Shown here: positions 33,560-42,517 of the stretch, piece by piece | Numbering within the stretch: position 1 is the first letter of the stretch | How the letters are laid out: each line of letters begins with the position of its first letter | Assembly (NCBI GenBank): GCA_050916095.1 | Contig: CP050901.1 | Span: 2,418,001-2,482,000 of the forward strand | From: JANPCX01 sp050916095 | Lineage (GTDB): Bacteria; Pseudomonadota; Gammaproteobacteria; Burkholderiales; Burkholderiaceae_C | Length of the DNA stretch: 64,000 bases | Direction: 5' to 3' | Made by a program: the position numbers and the translations under genes | The notes under the pieces: generated by a model | What the model was told of the DNA's origin: nothing | What the model saw: only the letters and a program-made list of their open reading frames with translations | The model's database searches: none

Positions 33560-35189
33560 GTCGGCCCTGCAAAACCCCTGCAACCCGCATGAATGCTGGC
33601 GATATGGGGTAAATGCTGACGACGGGATCTCTCAGGAATCGTTATCGGAGAGTAATTTTTCTGGGGGATTTGCATGACAGCCACCGCAGACTTCTTTCGC
33701 GCACGCCTGGACGGGATGGTCGATCACAAACATCCACTGGTGGTTTTGAGCAAACGGCTGCCCTGGGCCGCGATTGAACAAGCCCTGGCACCGCACTTCG
33801 CTCGCCAGGCTCGCCCAGGCTCCAAGCGGGTGACGGCGGACTTGTTGGGAGCGCATGAAGTCGAATTTGGCAACGGCATCAGCCCCGCAGGCCGCCCGCG
33901 CCTGTCAATTCGGCTGATGGCCAGCTTGCAGTACCTGAAGAACTCCTTCAACCTCAGTGACGAAGAACTCGTTCAGCGCTGGAGCGAGAACGTGGTGTGG
34001 CAGTTCTTCAGCGGCATGGAGTATTACGAACCACGCTTGCCCTGCGATCCAACCCAGATCGGCCGCTTTCGCCGCGCCGTGGGCGAAGAAGGTCTGGAGC
34101 AGTTGCTCAAGGCCACCATCGAGACAGCGGTGCAGATCAAGGCCATCAAGCCCAGCGAGCTGGAACGCGTGATCGTGGACACCACCGTGCAGGAGAAGGC
34201 CATCGCCCACCCGGTGGACAGTCGGCTGCTGGAGATTGCGCGGCACAAAGTGGTGAATGCTGCCAAACGAGTGGGCATCAGTTTGAAGCAGACATTTGCG
34301 TTTGAAGCCAAAACGCTCAGACGCCAGGCCGGGGGTTACGCCCACGCCAAGCAGTTCAAGCGTTTGAAGAAAGCCGTCAAACGCCAGCGCACAATCCTCG
34401 GGGTGGTGATGCGTGAAGTGCAGCGCAAGCTTGATGTGTTGGTGGCACCCGGGCCGACAGCGCTGAGTGCGCTCAAGACCTGGTTGGAGCGGGCCGAACG
34501 CATCCGCACGCAACAGCGAGGCGACAAGGGCAAGCTGTACGCGCTGCATGCGCCTGAGGTGGAGTGCATCGGCAAGGGCAAGGCCAGGAAGCCCTATGAG
34601 TTTGGTGTGAAGGTCAGCCTGGCTGTCACGCACCTGCGTGGTTTGATGGTGGGGGCCAGAAGTTTCCCCGGCAACCCGTTTGATGGGCACACATTGGCTG
34701 CGCAACTGGAGCAAACCAACAACCTGATGCAAGACCTGGGGCGTGTGCCCAAGCAAGTGGTCGTGGACTTGGGGTTCCGGGGCGTGGACGCGGACAACCC
34801 GAACGTGGAGATCATCCACCGTGGCAAGTACAAGTCACTGACCAAGGTGCAACGCAAGTGGCTCAAACGGCGTCAGGCCATCGAGCCGCTGATCGGCCAC
34901 ACCAAGGTGGACCACGGCATGCAGCGCTGTTGGCTCAAAGGCGAGTTGGGTGATGCGCTGCACGCACTGAGTTGTGCGGCGGGGTACAACATCCGCTGGC
35001 TGCTGCGGGCTATCGCGGCCAAGTCTGCAAAAGACGCGAAGGCGTTTTTGTTGACCCTGCTCGGGCTGAGCTTATGGGGTCAACTCAGGGCAGCCAGGGC
35101 ACGGCTCGGCGCAAAAAACTTGCTCGGTTGGAAATTCACGCCATCGTCAGTAATGGCTTGCGGGGTGAAATGAATTTTGCAGGGCCGAC
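33560..35189 (+). mobile_element. 1630-bp IS (IS5-superfamily-like) with TACGTC target duplication
   Basis: Perfect 15-bp ends GTCGGCCCTGCAAAA (33560-33574) and TTTTGCAGGGCCGAC (35175-35189) are flanked by TACGTC at 33554-33559 and 35190-35195. The single transposase gene is intact. The 6-bp duplication and perfect ends suggest a recent insertion. The exact ISfinder group is not determined here. Confidence 0.92.
33674..35173 (+). CDS. IS transposase, DDE type (IS5/IS1182-like)
   Basis: A 499-residue transposase. The N-terminal domain reads VDHKHPLVVLSKRLPWAAIE, with RPRLSIRLMASLQYLKNSFN and RWSENVVWQFFSGMEYYEPR. DDE candidates are Asp in ERVIVDTTVQEKAI, Asp in KQVVVDLGFRGVD, and Glu in RRQAIEPLIGHTKVDHGM. 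The build matches IS5-superfamily transposases common in Burkholderiales. ATG 33674 follows GGGGGATTTGC. Confidence 0.9.
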   Translation: MTATADFFRARLDGMVDHKHPLVVLSKRLPWAAIEQALAPHFARQARPGSKRVTADLLGAHEVEFGNGISPAGRPRLSIRLMASLQYLKNSFNLSDEELVQRWSENVVWQFFSGMEYYEPRLPCDPTQIGRFRRAVGEEGLEQLLKATIETAVQIKAIKPSELERVIVDTTVQEKAIAHPVDSRLLEIARHKVVNAAKRVGISLKQTFAFEAKTLRRQAGGYAHAKQFKRLKKAVKRQRTILGVVMREVQRKLDVLVAPGPTALSALKTWLERAERIRTQQRGDKGKLYALHAPEVECIGKGKARKPYEFGVKVSLAVTHLRGLMVGARSFPGNPFDGHTLAAQLEQTNNLMQDLGRVPKQVVVDLGFRGVDADNPNVEIIHRGKYKSLTKVQRKWLKRRQAIEPLIGHTKVDHGMQRCWLKGELGDALHALSCAAGYNIRWLLRAIAAKSAKDAKAFLLTLLGLSLWGQLRAARARLGAKNLLGWKFTPSSVMACGVK

Positions 35190-35884
35190 TACGTCCCAAT
35201 TGGGAAGGAAATCGCCATTTGTGTTCAACCAACAACTGCAGTCCGCGGCAATGAAGCCAGAGAAGAAACGTTTATCTGGAACCTCGAGGTACATCGCCAG
35301 CATGGTGAAGTCACCGCTGAGAGAGTGCCCCGACAAGGTTCTGCTTTTCGGATCGGTGCGGTAGCTGGCATCGACACTCGGGATCACTTGCTGGGTCAAA
35401 AATTGATAGAACCCCAAAGCCCCCGGCATTGGGAAATGGACGAAACGCTGCGATCTGGAACCCATGTACAGACCGACCAAAATCACTTGGTTGTAGTTGG
35501 AAGACTGCAAAGCAGAACGCAGCACATCGAATCGGTTGTCGCCGTCCATCGCGTAGATCACCGGGTAACGCTTGGTTCCTTGGTCATATCCCGGGGGCAA
35601 ATAAATTTTGGCGCTGTAGCTGCCAAAAGAGGTGCTGACCGTCTGGCCCCCTGTTGTCACTGGAGCACCAGAATCACCACCCCCACCACAGCCTACAAGC
35701 ACCCACAGAAACACCAGCAACAGCAGCCCGAGCGGCAACCTAAAGCGACGACCGTTATTCATCAAGCCCCCCGATTCGATGCAAGGCAAATGCCACCTCG
35801 GTAAAAATGCATTGGACCACAGCAACATGCCTGGTACGCAGTGCTCTTTAGAGGTTGAATTTGAAGGTGAAACCAAACAGCTTT

Positions 35885-36643
35885 TTACCTCGGCAACCGC
35901 CACGCCAAACCATGGCCTGGCCAGCAGGGTCCGAAGACGAAATGCAAGAGACGCCGCCGCCCTGTTCCAGAGGCTTTGGACGACGCATGCAGCAACAATG
36001 GGCTCAGCACCAACACGTCGCCTGCCACCGCTTCACAAATGACCTCGCCGCGCGTTTGACGCCATGGCGCGATATCCGAATCCAACAACAATCCATGTTG
36101 ATGCGACCCGGGCACCACACGCAGCGGTCCGTCTTGCGCTCGGCAGTCGTCTAAGTGCACCCGCACGGCCACGAGTTGTTTCAGCAAATCCAGGGGGCCA
36201 TGCACGAAGAGCTGGCCTTCTTTCTCAGACCAGCCCGTCAGTCCTGCGCCTATCACCTTGTTCGCTACCGGAACGCTTCGGTCCTGGTGCATCGGTACCA
36301 ACCAGTTCCGGTTGCTGGATTTTTCAAAATAGGTGCACTGCACAGCGACAGACTGTGGGCCCAAAAGGTCTTGGAGCAAAGGATGGGAACGCAGTTCCTC
36401 CGCCAACGCAGCACACCACGACTCATCCAACAGGCAGCGCGCCCCACCAGACAGGGATGCGGTTTCGGGGAGACTGGCGAGCAGGCGAGCCACGTCGGCT
36501 GTGGTGAGCACCTGCCTCAGCATTGAAAAACCTTGCGCGCGATAAGTGGCGTCACAAGACGAGGCCGAATCACGCGCTTGCCAAATGCGTCTTTCCTCTT
36601 GACAGCCTCTCACACCAACACCTTCCCAAAATTCATCCCACAC
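35885..36643 (-). CDS. Phytanoyl-CoA dioxygenase (PhyH)-like protein
   Basis: A putative Fe(II)/2-oxoglutarate oxygenase. The iron-binding HxD is seen in MHQDRSVP and the distal His in LLLHASSKASG; Arg after it (GRRRLLHFVFG) could bind 2-oxoglutarate. The PhyH core starts at about YRAQGFSMLRQVLTTADVAR. The start is uncertain: ATG 36643 would use 40 codons that overlap a decayed upstream gene, while the next ATG (36523) falls inside the domain. The substrate is unknown. Confidence 0.75.
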   Translation of the reverse strand: MWDEFWEGVGVRGCQEERRIWQARDSASSCDATYRAQGFSMLRQVLTTADVARLLASLPETASLSGGARCLLDESWCAALAEELRSHPLLQDLLGPQSVAVQCTYFEKSSNRNWLVPMHQDRSVPVANKVIGAGLTGWSEKEGQLFVHGPLDLLKQLVAVRVHLDDCRAQDGPLRVVPGSHQHGLLLDSDIAPWRQTRGEVICEAVAGDVLVLSPLLLHASSKASGTGRRRLLHFVFGPCWPGHGLAWRLPR

Positions 36644-36840
36644 ATCGGGTACCCCAGCTCCGCATGCAAACGGAGGGCTGCCTCATTGAACTGCTATGCA
36701 TGCAAGTGCACATTCGCCGCACCACTTTGTCGGCCCCATGCGTCTCCAATGCCCACGTCAAGCAGATGTCGGCCAGAATTTGGCGCAAGCTCGCGCCGCA
36801 TTGTGCTGATAAAAGTGCTGGACGTCTTTGAACAGATTCT
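36600..36840 (-). pseudogene. Possible GNAT acetyltransferase remnant
   Basis: On the minus strand one frame reads RHLLDVGIGDAWGRQSGAAN, then VHLHA, a stop, and QFNEAALRLHAELGYPMCGM. This follows the C-terminal half of a GNAT domain (small residue-rich helix, N..A..L....GY), broken by the stop. No intact start or acetyl-CoA loop was found. The call rests on pattern only. Confidence 0.35.
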
Positions 36841-36931
36841 GATCGCAAAGCCTGCTTCCAAGGGCGTCACCAAGGTATGTTCCTGGTATGTTCCAGCGTT
36901 GGGCGCGTCAAAAACTGAAAGAAAACCAGCT

Positions 36932-38755
36932 ATGAATACGAAGGATGAGAACATTCACAGCCGCCGTTTGCATGCCGTTCAGGAACACCTGGAAGCGCTC
37001 GGTCTGCATGCCGTCCTGATACCGAGCAGCGATCCCCACCTGTCTGAATACCTGCCAGACCACTGGCAAACGCGCGCCTGGGTGTCGGGCTTCACCGGGT
37101 CTATGGGCACCCTCGTCGTGACCAGAACGCAGGCCGCGCTCTTCGCCGACAGTCGCTACTGGGAACAAGCCGAACAGGAACTGAAGGGCGCGGGCATCAA
37201 ACTTGAAAAAATCACGGGTAGCGCTTCCACCCAATACATCGATTGGTTGGCGGCCCAATTGGAGCCAGGCCAAACTGCAGCGGTTGATGGACGGGTTTTA
37301 TCGATCACCAACGCTGAGCAGTTGATCAACGCGGTGAACCTTCGGGGTGCTGTGTTGCGCACTGACTGGGATGTGGTCGGCGCGGTTTGGTCTGATCGCC
37401 CCAGCCTGCCGATGGGCGCTGTTTTTGAGCACTTGCCACCCCATGCAGATACGCCGCGCGAGAAAAAACTCGCGGCTGTGCGAGAGGCACTGGCGGGTCT
37501 ACAAACCGACCATCACCTCATCTCCTCCTTGGACGATATCGCGTGGCTGCTGAATTTGCGGGGGTCTGATGTCAGCTTCAATCCCTTGTTTTTAGCGCAT
37601 GTACTGCTAACGCCAACGGAGGTCGTTTTGTTTGTGGAACCGAGCAAAGTACCCTCGGCCTTGCAAGCGCGGCTCTTGACCGATGGAATTCGAATCGCGC
37701 CGTATGAAAGCGTCGCGTCCGCGCTGGCCTCACTGCCGGGGGAGACGCACCTTGCGCTGGATCCCAACCGTTGCATCTTCGCTTTGAACCAACAATTGCC
37801 CACAGGCATCACGGTGGTTCATTCTGAGAACCCCAGCACCTTGCTCAAGTGCAAAAAAACGCCCGCAGAGCTGGCGCACTGGCGCCAAACCATGGAACTC
37901 GACGGGGCTGCCTTATGCGAGTTTTATGCTGAGTTTGAGGCACGGCTGTCCAGTCCATCCGGCCATGAACCCATCACCGAGCTCACGATCGACGCCATGC
38001 TTCACCAAGCGCGGTCCCGTCAAAGTGGCTACATCGGCCCCAGCTTTTCGACCATCGCTGGCTTCAACGCCAACGCAGCGATGCCGCACTACCGGGCTAC
38101 GTTGCAATCGCACGCCGTGATAGAGGGCCACGGATTGCTGCTGATCGACTCAGGCGGGCAGTACCTCGGCGGCACCACTGACATCACCCGGGTGTGGCCC
38201 ATCGGGAAGGTGTCGGATGACCAGCGCCAAGACTACACCTTGGTGCTCAAGGGATTGATGGCGCTGTCGCGCAGCCGTTTTCCAAGCGGTACGCCCTCAC
38301 CCATGTTGGATGCCATCGCCCGAGCACCGCTGTGGGATCACGGTCTGGACTATGGGCACGGCACTGGACACGGCGTGGGTTACTTTTTGAATGTGCACGA
38401 GGGGCCGCAAAGCATCTCACGCACTATCGTCAAGCCGACTATGGCCATGCAAGCGGGCATGGTGACAAGCATTGAGCCTGGCGTGTATCGACCCGGTATG
38501 TGGGGCATACGCTTGGAGAATTTGGCGGCGGCAGTCCATGCACGCAAAGCATCGGAAGCCGGTTTTGGGGACTTCTTAGAGTTTGAAACCTTGACGCTGT
38601 GCCCAATCGATACACGTTGCCTTTGGCTAGACTTGTTGCGCCAGGACGAACGAACATGGTTGAACCGTTACCACGAGAACGTACGCGAGCGACTAAAGAG
38701 CCATGTCACCGGCGCAGCGCTCCAGTGGCTGCTGGAGCGCACTGAAGCTGTGTGA
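36932..38755 (+). CDS. Xaa-Pro aminopeptidase, M24B family
   Basis: Removes N-terminal residues that precede proline. The 607 residues match the long (APP1-like) form: two creatinase N-type domains (about 1-140 and 150-300) and a C-terminal pita-bread catalytic domain. Metal ligands are in LLIDSGGQYLGGTTDITRVW (two Asp), HGTGHGVGYFLNVHEGP (His), SIEPGVYRPG (Glu) and GIRLENL (Glu). The frame is open well upstream, but ATG 36932 gives the normal N-terminus (IHSRRLHAVQEHLEALGLHA). Confidence 0.93.
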   Translation: MNTKDENIHSRRLHAVQEHLEALGLHAVLIPSSDPHLSEYLPDHWQTRAWVSGFTGSMGTLVVTRTQAALFADSRYWEQAEQELKGAGIKLEKITGSASTQYIDWLAAQLEPGQTAAVDGRVLSITNAEQLINAVNLRGAVLRTDWDVVGAVWSDRPSLPMGAVFEHLPPHADTPREKKLAAVREALAGLQTDHHLISSLDDIAWLLNLRGSDVSFNPLFLAHVLLTPTEVVLFVEPSKVPSALQARLLTDGIRIAPYESVASALASLPGETHLALDPNRCIFALNQQLPTGITVVHSENPSTLLKCKKTPAELAHWRQTMELDGAALCEFYAEFEARLSSPSGHEPITELTIDAMLHQARSRQSGYIGPSFSTIAGFNANAAMPHYRATLQSHAVIEGHGLLLIDSGGQYLGGTTDITRVWPIGKVSDDQRQDYTLVLKGLMALSRSRFPSGTPSPMLDAIARAPLWDHGLDYGHGTGHGVGYFLNVHEGPQSISRTIVKPTMAMQAGMVTSIEPGVYRPGMWGIRLENLAAAVHARKASEAGFGDFLEFETLTLCPIDTRCLWLDLLRQDERTWLNRYHENVRERLKSHVTGAALQWLLERTEAV

Positions 38756-38815
38756 GCTGGTAGGAGGCTGTCGGACTTTGGGGTGTGCCTGTGCCGTGGA
38801 GATTTCCGATGCGGG

Positions 38816-40402
38816 CTAGCCCGAGTAGTCCACGCCACGCGCCAACTTGAAAGTGCCCACCATGCGGGTCAGCGCAATAGACTGGTCTTTGAGAGACTCA
38901 GCGGCTGCCGCGGACTGCTCCACCAGGGCGGCGTTCTGCTGTGTCATGGAGTCCAGCTGCGTGACGGAGTAATTGATTTGTGTGATGCCTTCGGATTGAT
39001 CGCGCGAGGCTGCAGTGATCTCACCAATCATGTCGGACACCCGCTGCACCGAGCCCACAATTTCCTTCATGGTTTTGCCGGCATCGGCCACCAAGCGGGT
39101 TCCACCCTCCACCTTCTCAACCGACGCACCAATCAGGGTTTTGATTTCTTTGGCAGCCTCGGCAGATCTCCCCGCCAAACTGCGCACCTCCCCAGCCACG
39201 ACGGCAAAACCGCGGCCTTGTTCACCGGCACGCGCCGCTTCCACCGCGGCATTGAGCGCAAGGATGTTGGTTTGGAAAGCGATGCCATCAATCACGCCAA
39301 TGATGTCTGCAATTCTTTTGGAGCTGGCGTTGATGTCCTCCATGGTCGCAACCACTTGTGACACGACCACCCCCCCTCGGGCAGCCACTTCTGCCGCTGA
39401 ACCTGCCAGTTCATTCGCATGTTTGGCGTGGTCAGTGGATTGTTTAATCACACCGGTGAGGTACTCCATCGATGAGGCGGCATATTGCAAGTTGCTAGCG
39501 GTTTCTTCGGTGCGGTGGCTCAAATCCATGTTGCCCGACGCCACTTCGGTGCTGGCCGTTTGAATTGAATCCGCGCTCTGCAAAATATCGCCTACAAGAC
39601 CACGCAACCGATCTTGCATGGCGCTGATGGCCTCCAGCAAACGCCCGGTTTCGTCATGGATGCGAATTTCAATGTTGGAGGTCAAATCGCCTTCAGCAAT
39701 ACGCTCGGCAACGACCACCGCACGCTTGATGGGGGCCGTGACACTGCGTGTAATCCACAACGCGATCAAGGTGCCAAAAACCACGGACGAGACCACCAAG
39801 CCCAACGCTGTCACCAAGGCTTTTTTCTGGGCTCCGATGGCTGCCTCTGTCGCCTGCGCGGACAACCTGTCCTGCAGAGCAATCAACTCAGCCACCTTGT
39901 TCCGCCACACCAACTCTTGAGGTTGAACCTTCTGGGTCAAGGTCATCACCGCAGATACAGTGTCTCCATCAGCACCCTGGGTGGCAGCGTCGGTCAACAA
40001 CGGCAAGTTGGCCTTGCTGGCTGTTTGAATGGCTTTGAGCAAGACCATCTCATCTTCGGTGGGACTGTTGGATTCGATCGCTTGCGCAAGCAGCGCTTCA
40101 GAGGTGGTGTACGCTTTTTTGACAGACTCAATCAGTTTGGCAGTGTCGTCAATTTTCGCAACGTGATTAAAGACAGTGATGTTTCTGGCCTGGATTGCCA
40201 ACTCGCTGATTTGATTCATGGCGTCGTTGGCCAATTTGGTTTTGAGATTGTTCACCTCGGCAATCTGCTTGATATGCCCGCCCATGCCCTGCATGGCCAC
40301 TCCGCTCGTGATCGCCACCGCGATCAGCAGGACCAGAACACAACCAAAACCGAAGCTCAATCGTTTGGCGATCGACGCGGATTGGATCTGATTGAGCAAC
40401 AT
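38816..40402 (-). CDS. Methyl-accepting chemotaxis protein
   Basis: A 528-residue chemoreceptor. TM1 at about 13-35 and TM2 near 192-212 enclose a four-helix-bundle sensor with EVNNLKTKLANDAMNQISEL. A HAMP domain (TAPIKRAVVVAERIAEGDLT) leads to the signalling domain with DIIGVIDGIAFQTNILALNA and AGEQGRGFAVVAGEVRSLAG. It ends ARGVDYSG with no CheR pentapeptide. ATG 40402 is chosen because TM1 starts soon after; an upstream ATG at 40462 would add a charged tail. Tandem with a close paralogue at 40715. Confidence 0.93.
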   Translation of the reverse strand: MLLNQIQSASIAKRLSFGFGCVLVLLIAVAITSGVAMQGMGGHIKQIAEVNNLKTKLANDAMNQISELAIQARNITVFNHVAKIDDTAKLIESVKKAYTTSEALLAQAIESNSPTEDEMVLLKAIQTASKANLPLLTDAATQGADGDTVSAVMTLTQKVQPQELVWRNKVAELIALQDRLSAQATEAAIGAQKKALVTALGLVVSSVVFGTLIALWITRSVTAPIKRAVVVAERIAEGDLTSNIEIRIHDETGRLLEAISAMQDRLRGLVGDILQSADSIQTASTEVASGNMDLSHRTEETASNLQYAASSMEYLTGVIKQSTDHAKHANELAGSAAEVAARGGVVVSQVVATMEDINASSKRIADIIGVIDGIAFQTNILALNAAVEAARAGEQGRGFAVVAGEVRSLAGRSAEAAKEIKTLIGASVEKVEGGTRLVADAGKTMKEIVGSVQRVSDMIGEITAASRDQSEGITQINYSVTQLDSMTQQNAALVEQSAAAAESLKDQSIALTRMVGTFKLARGVDYSG

Positions 40403-40470
40403 GGCAACCTCGTTGTTAATTCCCGATTCGGGCCCAGTGTGTGTCCTGCGCCGGGCCTTCAATGGATGGA

Positions 40471-40497
40471 ATATCGGCGAGATTTCAGGCTAGTTAA
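40471..40497 (-). promoter_or_regulatory. Sigma-28-like promoter of MCP gene at 38816-40402
   Basis: On the minus strand TTAA (40497-40494), 15 bases, GCCGATAT (40478-40471), ending 68 bases before the ATG. The -35 core is one change from TAAA or TCAA. Confidence 0.65.
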
Positions 40498-40548
40498 GGG
40501 CCATGACGCTCGCGCATGACAAAAACATCAGTCTGACCCGGCCAAAGG

Positions 40549-40718
40549 TTAAGGATGCTCTGCATAACTCCTTGCGGACTGTGGCAGCACGGAGTCGGGC
40601 GGTCTACGGCGTTGCTTTTCTTGCCAATAGCCCAGGCTATTGGCCGCAAAAAGCGCCTTGTAGCCCATCCCGATCCGCGCTACCACAGCCTCGCAAGAGT
40701 TATGCAGAGCATCCTTAA
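40549..40718. mobile_element. 170-bp TTAA-flanked palindromic MITE-like element, copy B
   Basis: The inverted-orientation partner of 28548-28717, with only a few base differences. The right-hand TTAA (40715-40718) provides the TAA stop of the adjacent MCP gene, so the insertion fell exactly at the gene's stop codon without shortening the protein. The TTAA copies on both sides fit a 4-bp target duplication. Confidence 0.87.
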
Positions 40719-42280
40719 CGCGTCAGTCGAAATGCATCGACCATGTGGGTGAGCTTGTGGGCCTGCTCTTTCAGCGATTCGGCAGCGGCAGCGGATTGTT
40801 CGACCAGCGCAGAGTTCTGCTGGGTCATTTGGTCCAGCTGGCTCACCGAGCCGCTGACTTGGCTGATGCCGTCGGATTGTTCGCTGGAGGTGGCTGTGAT
40901 CTCGCCGATGATGTCGGACACCCGCTGCACCGAACCCACGATTTCTTTCATCGTTTTGCCCGCGTCAGCGACCAAACGACTGCCGCCCTCTACTTTATCG
41001 ACGGAAGCACCAATCAGGCTCTTGATCTCTTTGGCGGCTTCTGCCGAGCGGCCAGCGAGGCTGCGCACCTCACCAGCAACCACCGCAAAACCGCGTCCTT
41101 GTTCACCCGCCCGCGCAGCCTCCACAGCGGCATTGAGGGCCAATATATTCGTTTGGAAGGCAATGCCATCAATCACACCAATGATGTCGGCGATTTTCTT
41201 AGAGCTGGCATTGATGTCTTCCATCGTGGTGACCACTTGCGACACCACGGCGCCGCCACGGGCCGCCACCTCGGCCGCAGAAGAAGCGAGTTGATTGGCC
41301 TGGTGCGCTGAATCCGCGCTTTGGCGCACCGTGCCAGTGAGTTGGTCCATGCTGGAGGCGGCCTGCTGCAAACTGCTGGCGGTTTGTTCGGTGCGTTGGC
41401 TCAGGTCTAAGTTGCCAGATGCCACCTCTTCGCTGGCGACTTGAATGGAGTTGGCGGTTTGGCGTATCTCACCCACCAGACCACGCAAACGGTCCTGCAT
41501 GGCGCTGATGGCCTCTAAAAGGCGTCCGGTTTCGTCGGGAATGCGAATTTCAATCTTCGAGGTAAGGTCACCTTGGGCTATGCGCTGGGCCACCACGACG
41601 GCCCGTTTGATGGGTGCGGTCACACTGCCAGTGATACGCCAAGCGATGAGGCCACCGGCCAGCAACGAAGCCACGACCAAAACGGCTTGAATCAATAAAG
41701 CTTGATCTTGACTTTGGGTGGAGGCTTGCACAGCCTGTTTGGAGTTTTGTTTCTGAATCGCAATGAATTCCGCCACCGTTGTCCGCCAGATTGACTCGTT
41801 CGGCGCGACATCTTGCGTCAGTGTCAACACCGACGAGACGTTGTCCCCTTGCCCACCTTGTTGTGCTGCCAAAGCCACCAAGGGGCGAGTTTTTTTGCTG
41901 GCTTCCATAACTTTTTCTAACAAGGCCAGCTCTTGCGCGGAAGCTTCATTCGTTTTCATATCAGCAGCCAAAGCTTGCTCCAGCTGGGCGTAGTGCGCGT
42001 CAAGGTCTTTGAGCGCCTTGACATCTTTGTCAATCGCCTTGACATCGGTCATCAAGGTGATGCTGCGAACCGAAGTGGCCATGTCGCCAATGGCGATCAT
42101 CAAGTCGTTGGCCAGCGATGAACGCAAGCCGTTGACCTCCACCACCTGCGTCATTTGTGCACCCGCTTGCCGCAGCGCCCAGGTGCTGAGCGCTGCAATG
42201 CACAGCAGCAACGCCAGCACACTCGCGAACCCCAGCCCCAGCCGACGCGCCAAAGAAGCATTCAAATTCAGATTCCACAT
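40715..42280 (-). CDS. Methyl-accepting chemotaxis protein
   Basis: A 521-residue chemoreceptor closely related to its downstream neighbour: TM1 (about 10-34), a four-helix-bundle sensor with VVEVNGLRSSLANDLMIAIG, TM2 (about 190-212), HAMP (TAPIKRAVVVAQRIAQGDLT) and the standard signalling hairpin. It ends HMVDAFRLTR with no pentapeptide. ATG 42280 follows GGAGACACGAT. The stop codon lies in the TTAA flank of the MITE-like element. Confidence 0.93.
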   Translation of the reverse strand: MWNLNLNASLARRLGLGFASVLALLLCIAALSTWALRQAGAQMTQVVEVNGLRSSLANDLMIAIGDMATSVRSITLMTDVKAIDKDVKALKDLDAHYAQLEQALAADMKTNEASAQELALLEKVMEASKKTRPLVALAAQQGGQGDNVSSVLTLTQDVAPNESIWRTTVAEFIAIQKQNSKQAVQASTQSQDQALLIQAVLVVASLLAGGLIAWRITGSVTAPIKRAVVVAQRIAQGDLTSKIEIRIPDETGRLLEAISAMQDRLRGLVGEIRQTANSIQVASEEVASGNLDLSQRTEQTASSLQQAASSMDQLTGTVRQSADSAHQANQLASSAAEVAARGGAVVSQVVTTMEDINASSKKIADIIGVIDGIAFQTNILALNAAVEAARAGEQGRGFAVVAGEVRSLAGRSAEAAKEIKSLIGASVDKVEGGSRLVADAGKTMKEIVGSVQRVSDIIGEITATSSEQSDGISQVSGSVSQLDQMTQQNSALVEQSAAAAESLKEQAHKLTHMVDAFRLTR

Positions 42281-42446
42281 ATCGTGTCTCCGGTTCGCGG
42301 TACATGCTGCACGGAAGCCCTGCCGGCACGTTTTTTTTCGCGATGTCTCTGTCATGGGTTCGAGCACGCCGATTGACCTGCCCGCACTCTGCCTGACCAT
42401 GATTGAGGTGCAAGTTTCCCCCGCACCAAAATGGACCATGCATGGA

Positions 42447-42473
42447 ATATCGGCAGAAAAAACGTCCAATTGA
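42447..42473 (-). promoter_or_regulatory. Sigma-28-like promoter of MCP gene at 40715-42280
   Basis: On the minus strand TCAA (42473-42470), 15 bases, GCCGATAT (42454-42447). Identical -10 element to that of the neighbouring MCP gene. Confidence 0.75.
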
Positions 42474-42517
42474 GCTGGGAATGGTCCTGACAGCGTCGCC
42501 GACCACCAAGGGCCGGC

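Larger units (their letters stand above)
33314..35762 (-). pseudogene. Lipoprotein esterase gene split by an IS
   Basis: The N-terminal part (35762-35190) encodes a lipoprotein signal (LVFLWVLVGCGGGG) and an esterase core (YPVIYAMDGDNRFDVL, nucleophile GHSLSG). The frame runs into the IS at 35189. The C-terminal part (33559-33314) continues on the far side: NLEAAMFERDRHLPVRLAMS through YFSYSLGHNQM to a stop. Joining the parts after removing the IS and one TACGTC copy restores the frame exactly (LPNWDVPANLEA). A PF00756-type esterase, probably now inactive; the remaining N-terminal half may still be made as a truncated lipoprotein. Confidence 0.88.
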
